Origin: Mageeibacillus sp. UBA5734
GTDB taxonomy: Bacteria > Bacillota > Clostridia > Saccharofermentanales > UBA5734
Reading direction: 5' to 3'
DNA: 20,266 nt
NCBI GenBank assembly: GCA_002419365.1
Contig: DIGA01000080.1
Coordinates: 1 to 20,266, forward strand
Position 1 is the stretch's first letter. Each line of letters opens with the position of its first letter. Below, in pieces: positions 14,076 to 20,266 of the stretch. The position numbers and the translations under genes are program-made. The notes below the pieces were generated by a model. It was not told the DNA's origin and did not search any database. It saw only the letters and a program-made list of their open reading frames with translations.

Positions 14076-14456
14076 ATGTCCAACATTCCTCAGGAACTGC
14101 GCTATGCCAAAACCCATGAATGGGTCCAGCTGACCGGCAATCTGATCCGGGTTGGCATCACGGACCATGCCCAGTGTGAATTGGGCGACCTTGTTTTTGC
14201 CGAGGCCAAACCGGCTGGAACGCCGGTCAAGCCTGGCCAGGTCATTGGCAGTGTCGAATCGGTCAAGACAGCCTCCGACCTGTATAGCCCGGCAGATGGC
14301 GTCATTGCGGCCAGCAACGCCAGCCTGGCTGACCAACCGGAGCAAATCAACACAGATCCATATGCCAGCTGGTTTGTCGAGATCGAATTAGCCGCTGCCG
14401 ATTGGCCGGCCGGCTTGATGACTGCCGCCGAATACAAGACCTTCATCGGGGAGTGA
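14076..14456 (+). CDS. gcvH: Glycine cleavage system H protein
   Basis: The 126-residue lipoyl carrier shuttles the aminomethyl intermediate between the P, T and L proteins. The lipoylation site is Lys64 in GSVESVKTASDL, preceded by the usual THEWV and GITDHAQCELGDLVF segments. ATG 14076 is nine bases downstream of a perfect AGGAGG; the in-frame TTG at 14070 is too close to it. Length and motifs are normal. No lipoate ligase or GcvL gene is in the window. Confidence 0.95.
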   Translation: MSNIPQELRYAKTHEWVQLTGNLIRVGITDHAQCELGDLVFAEAKPAGTPVKPGQVIGSVESVKTASDLYSPADGVIAASNASLADQPEQINTDPYASWFVEIELAAADWPAGLMTAAEYKTFIGE

Positions 14457-14460
14457 GGCT

Positions 14461-15852
14461 GTGAGCGGCTTTGTGCCGATCCTGCCGCAGGAACGCCAGC
14501 AGATGCTGGCAGCGGTGGGAATCAGCCATCCTGAGTCCCTGTTTGATCCGATCCCGCCCGAGGTCCGCTGGCCTGGTGGTGACACGGATCCCTACACTGC
14601 GCCGGCTCAGTCCGAGATGACCGTGATTCGTGAGCTGAAAGCCCTGGCAGACAAAAATGCCAGTACAGCGAGCCATGCCTGTTTTCTGGGGGCCGGGGCT
14701 TATGACCACTACATCCCCGCTGCAGTCGACCACATCGTCTCGCGCCAGGAATTCCTGACTGCCTATACGCCCTACCAGCCGGAAATCAGCCAGGGCACTT
14801 TGCAGGTGATCTTTGAATTTCAGAGTCTCATCTGCCGTCTGACTGGTCTGCCGATCGCCAACTCGTCGATGTACGATGGTGCCTCGGCAGCAGCCGAAGC
14901 GCTCCTGATGACGATCCGCCAGACGGGCCGCAGCAAGGTCTTCCTCGCTGGCGCGATTCATCCTGACACTCGCGCAGTCGTACGGACCTATCTCGAAGCC
15001 CAGAATTTTATCGTTGAAGAAACGCCATGGCCATCTGCCGGCCTGATCTGGCCGGAAGATCTCTCCGGCTACGCGGGTGTCCTGGTCCAGAACCCTGACT
15101 TCTTCGGCCGAGTCCATGACCTGGCCTCTCTGGTGGCTGCCGCTCACACTGCGGGTGCGCTGGCTGTGGCCAGCAGCGATCCGATCAGCCTGGCTCTCTT
15201 GCAGCCGCCTGGCGAACTTGGCTTTGACATCGCTGTCGGTGAAGCCCAGGTCCTCGGCAACAGCCTGTCCTTTGGCGGCCCGTTTGTCGGCTATCTCGCT
15301 GCCCGCGAATCATTGCTGCGTAAAATGCCTGGCCGCATTGCCGGTGAAACCGTCGACCGGGCAGGCAGGCGCAGCTTTGTCCTGACGATCCAGGCCAGAG
15401 AACAGCATATCCGCCGCGAAAAGGCGACTTCCAATATCTGCACCAGCCAGGCCTTGTGTGCCCTGAAAGCGACAATCAGCCTGGCCCTTCTGGGCGGCAG
15501 TGGCCTTTTCGAAATGGCCGCGCAATCAGCGGCCAAGGCTGTTTATCTCCAGCAACAACTGGTGGCGACAGGGTTGTTCGACGCAATGGACAGCCAGCCT
15601 GTTTTCCGCGAATTCGCCGTCCGGCTGGCAGGTGATGCCCAGGCATCTGCTGAGTCAACGCTGGCTCGCCTGAATGCTTTCCTGCTCGCCAAGGGCCTGA
15701 TCGGGGGCCTCGACCTGGGCACAGTCCATTCGAGCCTGGCCGGGTGCTGGCTCCTGGCCGTGACGGAAAAACGGACCCGCGCTGAGATCGACCATTTGGT
15801 GGCTGCCGTGCACGACTTTTTTGCCCGGGCAGGGAAGGAGGCCAGCGTATGA
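14461..15852 (+). CDS. gcvPA: Glycine dehydrogenase (decarboxylating) subunit 1
   Basis: The 463-residue protein is the N-terminal half of glycine decarboxylase, split into two subunits as in most Bacillota and archaea. It shows FLGAGAYDHYIPAAVDHI near residues 75-92, TAYTPYQPEISQGTLQ, and the SSMYDGASAAAEA loop that helps bind PLP in the partner's active site. It has the fold of PLP enzymes but lacks the Schiff-base lysine, which is in GcvPB. The start is GTG 14461, four bases after the gcvH stop, with GGGGAG upstream. Its stop overlaps the next start (ATGA), ensuring equal subunit synthesis. Confidence 0.95.
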   Translation: MSGFVPILPQERQQMLAAVGISHPESLFDPIPPEVRWPGGDTDPYTAPAQSEMTVIRELKALADKNASTASHACFLGAGAYDHYIPAAVDHIVSRQEFLTAYTPYQPEISQGTLQVIFEFQSLICRLTGLPIANSSMYDGASAAAEALLMTIRQTGRSKVFLAGAIHPDTRAVVRTYLEAQNFIVEETPWPSAGLIWPEDLSGYAGVLVQNPDFFGRVHDLASLVAAAHTAGALAVASSDPISLALLQPPGELGFDIAVGEAQVLGNSLSFGGPFVGYLAARESLLRKMPGRIAGETVDRAGRRSFVLTIQAREQHIRREKATSNICTSQALCALKATISLALLGGSGLFEMAAQSAAKAVYLQQQLVATGLFDAMDSQPVFREFAVRLAGDAQASAESTLARLNAFLLAKGLIGGLDLGTVHSSLAGCWLLAVTEKRTRAEIDHLVAAVHDFFARAGKEASV

Positions 15853-17321
15853 GATTCCATCCCGACCAGACCCCGGATCCGGATACCATCCTGGTTTTTG
15901 AACGCAGCCAGTCAGTCCGGCCAAGCCGTCTGCTCGATCCATCTGATGTGCCAGCCGTGGATTTGACTCACTACTATGGACCCGCTGCCCGTCGCCAGCC
16001 CGCCGGGATTCCCGACCTGGCCGAGCCAGAAGTCGTACGCCACTACACGGCCCTGTCACGCAAGAATTTCGGTGTCGACAGCGGACCGTATCCGCTCGGC
16101 TCCTGCACGATGAAATACAATCCCAAAGTCCACGAGACGCTGGCGTCTTTGCCAGGTTTTGCCGGCGCTCATCCGCTGCAGGGCGATGCGGCCAGCCAGG
16201 GCAGCCTCGAACTGATGGCCCGGCTTGAAGCCCAGCTCTGCGCGATCTGTGGGGTTGACCGCTTCACCTTCCAGCCCTCGGCCGGCGCCCATGGCGAGTG
16301 GACCGGCCTTCTGATGATCAAGGCCTACCATGAGAGCCGCGGCGAGCACCAGCGCAACGTAATGCTCGTCCCCGATTCTGCCCATGGCACCAATCCCGCC
16401 TCAGCCGCGATGGTCGGATACGAGGTGCGCCAGATTGCGTCAGGCCCCGATGGTATGGTTGACCTCTCTGCCCTCGAGGCTGCGCTCGATGACCGTTGCG
16501 CCGGCCTGATGCTGACCAATCCCAACACCCTCGGCTTATTTGAGAAGAACATCACGCGTATCGCCGAACTGGTCCACAACGCTGGCGGCCAACTGTACTA
16601 TGATGGCGCCAACATCAATGCCATCCTGATGCAGGCCCGACCTGGAGATATGGGCTTTGACGTCGTCCACCTCAATTTGCACAAGACCTTCTCCACCCCG
16701 CATGGCGGTGGCGGACCCGGCAGTGGTCCAGTCGGGGTCAAGTCCCACCTGATCCCGTTCCTGCCTGTGCCCATCGTGGCCCAGACTGCAGCAGGTTCGT
16801 ATTTTCTCGATTACAACCGTCCCCAGACCATAGGGCGAGTGCGCAGCTTCCATGGCAGCTTTGGCATCCTGGTCCGGGCCTATGCCTACATCCTGGCCAA
16901 TGGGGCCGCAGGCTTGCGCGAGGTCTCCGAGGCGGCAGTCGCCAATGCCAATTACCTGCTGGCCCGTCTGCGCGAGGCGTACGACCTGCCCTTTGACCAG
17001 CCTTGCCTGCATGAGTTCGTCCTGTCCGGCACGCGCCAGAAAGCCCTCGGCTGCAGTACGATGGACATCGCCAAGCGCCTGATCGATTATGGCTACCACC
17101 CGCCGACCGTCTATTTCCCGCTGATCGTCAAGGAAGCGATGATGGTCGAGCCGACTGAAACTGAGACGCGCGAGGGCCTCGAAGGCCTGGTCGAGGCGCT
17201 GCTGGCGATCGCCCGCGAGGTCGAGACCCAGCCGGACTTGCTCCACGATGCGCCGCACCACACACCGATCTCACGGCCAGATGAACTGAAGGCTGCCAAA
17301 GATCCAATTCTTTCGCGCTAA
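15849..17321 (+). CDS. gcvPB: Glycine dehydrogenase (decarboxylating) subunit 2
   Basis: The 490-residue catalytic half of the P protein carries the PLP lysine, Lys279, in HLNLHKTFSTPHGGGGPG. Other family landmarks are PLGSCTMKYNPK, QPSAGAHGEW, YYDGANINAI and the late VEPTETE segment. With GcvPA it forms the tetramer that decarboxylates glycine and loads the remaining aminomethyl group onto GcvH. It overlaps gcvPA by four bases. With GcvT and GcvH the operon supplies three of the four components of the system; GcvL is elsewhere. In anaerobes the system can run in either direction. Confidence 0.96.
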   Translation: MRFHPDQTPDPDTILVFERSQSVRPSRLLDPSDVPAVDLTHYYGPAARRQPAGIPDLAEPEVVRHYTALSRKNFGVDSGPYPLGSCTMKYNPKVHETLASLPGFAGAHPLQGDAASQGSLELMARLEAQLCAICGVDRFTFQPSAGAHGEWTGLLMIKAYHESRGEHQRNVMLVPDSAHGTNPASAAMVGYEVRQIASGPDGMVDLSALEAALDDRCAGLMLTNPNTLGLFEKNITRIAELVHNAGGQLYYDGANINAILMQARPGDMGFDVVHLNLHKTFSTPHGGGGPGSGPVGVKSHLIPFLPVPIVAQTAAGSYFLDYNRPQTIGRVRSFHGSFGILVRAYAYILANGAAGLREVSEAAVANANYLLARLREAYDLPFDQPCLHEFVLSGTRQKALGCSTMDIAKRLIDYGYHPPTVYFPLIVKEAMMVEPTETETREGLEGLVEALLAIAREVETQPDLLHDAPHHTPISRPDELKAAKDPILSR

Positions 17322-17327
17322 CTGCCA

Positions 17328-17924
17328 ATGACCGGAGACAGCCGAGACGACCCTTTCACAATCCCGGCTGGTCCGGTCACGTTTATTTGGACCGTGAGCC
17401 TGGCCATGACAGGCCGCTTGCCATGGAAAGCCGTTGCGGACCAGTTGCAACCGGGTGATCCGGTCTATCTCGTTCGCGAACCCGGCAATCCACACGATCC
17501 GCGCGCCATCCAGGTCTGCGACCGCGCTGGCCAGCCCGCCGGCTATCTCTACGCCGCTGAGGCTGGCCTTCTCTACCTGTTGTTCGATCATGATCCGCCA
17601 TTCAGGGACCGGTCGGCCGTCGAGTCGATCATCGGCCCTGGCCACAGCCGCAAGAGCCCGATCATCCGAGTCCGCCTCCAGCTTGACCTGACCTCGGCCA
17701 CGACGCTCGTCACCCTGCTGGCGATCCTCGTCCTCAAAGACGAATCCTTCCCCCGCCGCTTTGATTTCAAGCTCAATCCCTGGCTTTTGCCACTACTTGC
17801 GCTGCATCAGGACTATCGGCGAGGGCCCGACCATTTTGTCCTGCCCGGAGCCATCGTCGAGCAATGGCGAAAACTGACTTTGGAAGATGAGCCATCGGGA
17901 GGTTCATATGGCAGCTCCGATTGA
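17328..17924 (+). CDS. HIRAN-domain protein
   Basis: The 198-residue protein has a HIRAN-like segment in its first half: an opening strand around FIWTVSLAMTGR, then LVREPGNPHDPRAIQVCDRAGQPAGYLYAAEAGLLY (given here only as the landmark EPGNPHDPRAI at about residues 51-61). HIRAN domains bind DNA 3' ends or occur in stand-alone bacterial proteins of unknown role. The second half, rich in Leu and ending in an acidic and Gly/Ser tail, matches nothing I recognise. ATG 17328 follows the gcvPB stop by six bases without a clear Shine-Dalgarno, so the start is uncertain. The end overlaps the next gene by 17 bases. Co-transcription with gcv genes is likely, a functional link unknown. Confidence 0.65.
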   Translation: MTGDSRDDPFTIPAGPVTFIWTVSLAMTGRLPWKAVADQLQPGDPVYLVREPGNPHDPRAIQVCDRAGQPAGYLYAAEAGLLYLLFDHDPPFRDRSAVESIIGPGHSRKSPIIRVRLQLDLTSATTLVTLLAILVLKDESFPRRFDFKLNPWLLPLLALHQDYRRGPDHFVLPGAIVEQWRKLTLEDEPSGGSYGSSD

Positions 17925-18564
17925 TTTCAAGAAAAAGGACAAAGCCCTCTACAACCCGGGCGTGGAACCGGAGCTGATTGAGGTGCCGGAGCTTTTTTTC
18001 ATCCAGGTCGATGGCTGTGGCAATCCCAACGAACCGGACGGCGCCTATGCCGCGGCTGTTTCCCTGCTCTACAGCCTCTCCTACACGATCCGGATGAACA
18101 AAAAGGGCGACGCCGTGCCAGCCGGCTTTTTCGACTATGTGGTCCCGCCCCTGGAAGGTCTGTGGTGGTTTGGTGACGAATCCGCCTATGATCCCACGAA
18201 AAAAGATCAGCTCTGCTGGACGGCGATGATCCGCCAGCCCGAGTTCGTCACGCCGGACTTGTTCACCTGGGCCCAGGCCCAAGTCCGGCGCAAAAAACCG
18301 GCCCTTGATCCCGGCCAGGCCCGCCTCGTCCGCTGGCGCGAAGGCCTCTGCATCCAGGCACTGCACGTCGGTCCCTATGATGCCGAACCCGCCACCGTCG
18401 CCCGCATGGTCGAGCAGGCCACGGCACTCGGTCTGCATGAAGAGCTGGCGACTGTCCAGCCGGATGGCACACGCCGGCGCCATCACGAAATCTACCTCAG
18501 CGACCCCAGCCGTGTCGCCCCGGACAAGCTCAAGACCGTCATTCGCCACCCCGTGGCAAGGTGA
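17908..18564 (+). CDS. GyrI-like small-molecule-binding domain protein
   Basis: The 218-residue protein looks like the stand-alone GyrI-like (SOUL/GyrI, effector-binding) family. Landmarks are DFKKKDKALYNP at the N-terminus, FFIQVDGCGNPNE, the PLEGLWWFGDE segment, LCIQALHVGPYDAEPATVARM and a C-terminal RRHHEIYLSDPSR. Members bind hydrophobic or drug-like ligands, and some hydrolyse small electrophiles; no substrate can be assigned here. I chose ATG 17908 because GGGAGG lies five bases upstream; the in-frame ATG 17887 lacks one. There is no DNA-binding domain, so it is not an AraC-type regulator. Its stop is immediately followed by the next gene's -35 box, leaving no room for a separate terminator. 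Confidence 0.8.
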   Translation: MAAPIDFKKKDKALYNPGVEPELIEVPELFFIQVDGCGNPNEPDGAYAAAVSLLYSLSYTIRMNKKGDAVPAGFFDYVVPPLEGLWWFGDESAYDPTKKDQLCWTAMIRQPEFVTPDLFTWAQAQVRRKKPALDPGQARLVRWREGLCIQALHVGPYDAEPATVARMVEQATALGLHEELATVQPDGTRRRHHEIYLSDPSRVAPDKLKTVIRHPVAR

Positions 18565-18565
18565 T

Positions 18566-18595
18566 TTGACAACGCTGCCATTTCGCCGGTATAAT
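18566..18595 (+). promoter_or_regulatory. Consensus sigma-A promoter for the T-box/aspS unit
   Basis: TTGACA (18566-18571) and TATAAT (18590-18595), both perfect, are separated by 18 bases. The -35 starts one base after the upstream stop codon. Transcription should begin near 18602. Confidence 0.9.
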
Positions 18596-18601
18596 TTGGC
18601 C

Positions 18602-18949
18602 CAAACATCTAGCAAAGGCTATGACGGAGCGAGTACACTTGTGTCAAGCCCCACCAGGGATTCGGTGTCACCGACTGCAAGCACCGATTGGGGACCCAAA
18701 GTCGAAGAACTCTCCCGAGCCGCCGGTTCGAAACCAGACCAGCCACTGGCCTGCCAGTAGATCCGGACGGGGTACCCGTTACGTGCGCAAAGTGGAGCGC
18801 CAGATCGTTGGACTGCTCGGCACCCCCCCCGTTTCTTTCAAACGGCCGGATCGTGCCAGTGAATCCAGTCGATCCAGCCTCAACCAGGGTGGTACCGCGA
18901 GCAGACAGAGAGTCGACTCGTCCCGGAATGATTCATTCCGGGACTTTTT
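18602..18949 (+). promoter_or_regulatory. T-box riboswitch controlling aspS
   Basis: The leader has the T-box hallmarks. AGTA at 18632-18635 is the 5' side of the specifier loop. A distal stem I is formed around 18649-18693 (CCCCA with TGGGG, TCGGTG with CACCGA). The T-box proper, AGGGTGGTACCGCG, lies at 18886-18899 and binds the uncharged tRNA acceptor end. An intrinsic terminator follows: an 11-bp perfect stem at 18920-18944 with TTTTT. The 3' side of the specifier loop reads GAAGAACT (18704-18711), just before CTCCCG and AGCC, which pair back with CGGAG and GGCT. The specifier triplet is therefore AAC (Asn) or the overlapping GAA (Glu); GAC (Asp) is absent. An eight-C run lies at 18823-18830 in the linker. 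Uncharged tRNA would favour antitermination and synthetase expression. Confidence 0.92.
18920..18949 (+). terminator. Terminator of the T-box leader
   Basis: GTCCCGGAATG pairs with CATTCCGGGAC around an ATT loop and is followed by TTTTT. It is the off-state structure of the T-box and may also end read-through from the glycine cleavage operon, which lacks a terminator of its own. Confidence 0.92.
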
Positions 18950-18969
18950 GCATTCAGGGAGGAAAACAC

Positions 18970-20266
18970 ATGGAAATGATCACCGGCGTCAAGCCAACCC
19001 AGGACCTGGTCCTGAAAAACCTCGAACAGGCTGCAGCAGCCGGCCAGGCTGTCACGGTCCACGGCATGGTCCACGTCCATCGCGACATGGGCGATTTCGC
19101 CTTCATCATCCTCCGCCTGCGCGACGGCCTCCTGCAGTGTGTCCAGGACCAGAACACCGCTCTGACGGGCGCTGAACACCTGCGCGACGAATACGCCATC
19201 CGTGGCAAAGGCCTGCTCTATGCTGAACCGCGTGCCCCCGGCGGCTTCGAACTGCGCCTGGAGTCTGTCGAGGTCCTCGCAAAACCGCATAGCCCGCGTC
19301 CAGTCCACCTCGGCAAGAAAATTTCCCATATGTCGCTCGAAGCCAACCTGGCGATCCGCCCGATCACCCTGCGCCACCAGCGCCAGCGCGCCATCTTCCG
19401 CCTCCAGGAAGGCCTCGGCCGCGGCTTCCGCGATTTCCTCCAAGGCCAGGGTTTCACCGAAGTCCGCACGCCGAAAATCGTCTCCGCCGGTGCCGAAGGC
19501 GGCTCGAACATTTTCCGGCTCGACTATTTCGGCCGCAAAGCCTTCCTCGCCCAGAGCCCGCAGTTCTACAAGCAGATGATGGTTGGCGTTTTTGAACGTG
19601 TTTTCGAAGTCGCCCCCGTTTTCCGCGCCGAAAAGCACAGCACCGCCCGCCACCTCAACGAATACACCAGCATGGATTTCGAAATGGGCTTCATCGAGTC
19701 GTTCGAGGACATCATGGCGATGGAAACCGGCATGCTCCAGTATTCACTCGAACTGCTCAACCGCGAATATACTGCCGAGCTTAGGCTACTCGACGTCCAG
19801 TTGCCTGACGCCACGCAGATCCCGCAGGTTCGTTTCGACGTTGCCAAGCAGATGGTTTCCGAGAAATACAACCGCCGGATCAAGGATCCCTACGACCTCG
19901 AACCGGAAGAAGAGCGTCTGATCGGTGAACTGTTCAAGGAACTGACCGGCAGTGACTTCGTCTTCGTCACCCACTATCCGAGCAAGAAACGCCCCTTCTA
20001 CGCCAAGGACGACCCGGCCGACGCCCATTTCACCTTGAGCTTCGACCTGCTGTTCCGCGGCCTCGAAATCACGACCGGCGGCCAGCGCATCCATGACTAC
20101 GACACCCAGGTTGAAAAAATGGTCGCCCGCGGCATGAATCCCGACGATTTCGAGACTTACCTGATGATCCACAAATACGGCATGCCGCCGCACGGTGGCC
20201 TCGGCATCGGCCTCGAGCGCCTGTTGATGATGCTGATTGGTGAAACCAATGTCCGCAACACCGTCC
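18970..20266 (+). CDS. aspS: Archaeal-type aspartyl-tRNA synthetase, probably non-discriminating; 3' end cut by window
   Basis: 432 codons are visible and the frame is still open at the right edge. The order is an N-terminal OB-fold anticodon domain (about residues 1-110) followed by the class II catalytic core: FRAEKHSTARHLNEYTSMDFEMGF-like motif 2 and the GIGLERLLM motif 3. AEKHSTARHLNE with TSMDFE marks AspRS rather than AsnRS. The short form without a GAD insertion is the archaeal genre (AspRS2 in bacteria). In known members, Trp and Lys at two anticodon-loop positions give tRNA-Asp specificity, while His and Pro allow tRNA-Asn charging; here they are His35 (GMVHVHRD) and Pro90 (PRAPGGFE). 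It would make Asp-tRNA-Asn for the GatCAB amidotransferase. ATG 18970 has GGGAGG upstream and follows the T-box terminator. Confidence 0.9.
   Translation, partial: MEMITGVKPTQDLVLKNLEQAAAAGQAVTVHGMVHVHRDMGDFAFIILRLRDGLLQCVQDQNTALTGAEHLRDEYAIRGKGLLYAEPRAPGGFELRLESVEVLAKPHSPRPVHLGKKISHMSLEANLAIRPITLRHQRQRAIFRLQEGLGRGFRDFLQGQGFTEVRTPKIVSAGAEGGSNIFRLDYFGRKAFLAQSPQFYKQMMVGVFERVFEVAPVFRAEKHSTARHLNEYTSMDFEMGFIESFEDIMAMETGMLQYSLELLNREYTAELRLLDVQLPDATQIPQVRFDVAKQMVSEKYNRRIKDPYDLEPEEERLIGELFKELTGSDFVFVTHYPSKKRPFYAKDDPADAHFTLSFDLLFRGLEITTGGQRIHDYDTQVEKMVARGMNPDDFETYLMIHKYGMPPHGGLGIGLERLLMMLIGETNVRNTV

Noticed and set aside
18823..18830. Run of eight C in the T-box leader as a sign of an assembly error or phase-variable tract
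   Set aside because: It lies in a non-coding linker of the leader where length is not constrained; no reading frame depends on it.
1..20266. CRISPR arrays, insertion sequences, tRNA or rRNA genes
   Set aside because: I saw no direct-repeat arrays, transposase motifs, tRNA cloverleaf sequences or rRNA segments on either strand.

Overview
The window most likely comes from a moderately GC-rich anaerobic bacterium of the Bacillota, probably Clostridia. The reasons are strong AGGAGG-type ribosome binding sites, consensus sigma-A promoters, a T-box leader, a split two-subunit glycine decarboxylase (GcvPA/GcvPB), a lipoprotein-type ABC substrate-binding protein and a tungsten-type aldehyde ferredoxin oxidoreductase (AOR). 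The species cannot be named from sequence alone.

Positions 1-10800 form a tungsten/molybdenum enzyme and cofactor island. A tungstate-binding lipoprotein gene (tupA, minus strand, cut by the left edge) diverges from a plus-strand operon: a four-cluster ferredoxin, AOR, a MoeB/ThiF-type adenylyltransferase and a MoaD-like sulfur carrier. A convergent minus-strand operon reads moeA, a moeA fused to a periplasmic-binding-protein-like domain, moaA, moaC and a MOSC-domain gene. A 19-bp perfect hairpin separates the two operons at 4761-4803. Together the genes cover W/Mo import (TupA), cyclic pyranopterin formation (MoaA, MoaC), sulfur-carrier activation (MoeB, MoaD), adenylylation and metal insertion (Mog, two MoeAs) and the user enzyme (AOR with its ferredoxin). 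MoaE and the TupB/TupC permease and ATPase are not in the window.

The tupA and moeA leaders share a roughly 100-nt element and look like two copies of a Mo/W-cofactor riboswitch. The tupA copy is followed by an intrinsic terminator. The moeA copy carries a Shine-Dalgarno sequence for a 21-codon leader ORF whose stop overlaps the moeA start.

Positions 10311-12656 hold mog, a DEDDh 3'-5' exonuclease and an AEC-family transporter in one tight plus-strand unit. Positions 12745-17321 are a complete gcvT-gcvH-gcvPA-gcvPB glycine cleavage operon with its own promoter; GcvT carries unusual insertions. It is followed by a HIRAN-domain protein and a GyrI-like protein.

Positions 18566-20266 hold a textbook promoter, a T-box leader and the 5' part of an archaeal-type aspartyl-tRNA synthetase. 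Two residues at known tRNA-selectivity positions suggest that it is non-discriminating (it would charge both tRNA-Asp and tRNA-Asn). The T-box specifier region reads GAAC, overlapping Glu (GAA) and Asn (AAC) codons, which fits control of the tRNA-dependent transamidation pathway. All structures and alignments were made by eye.
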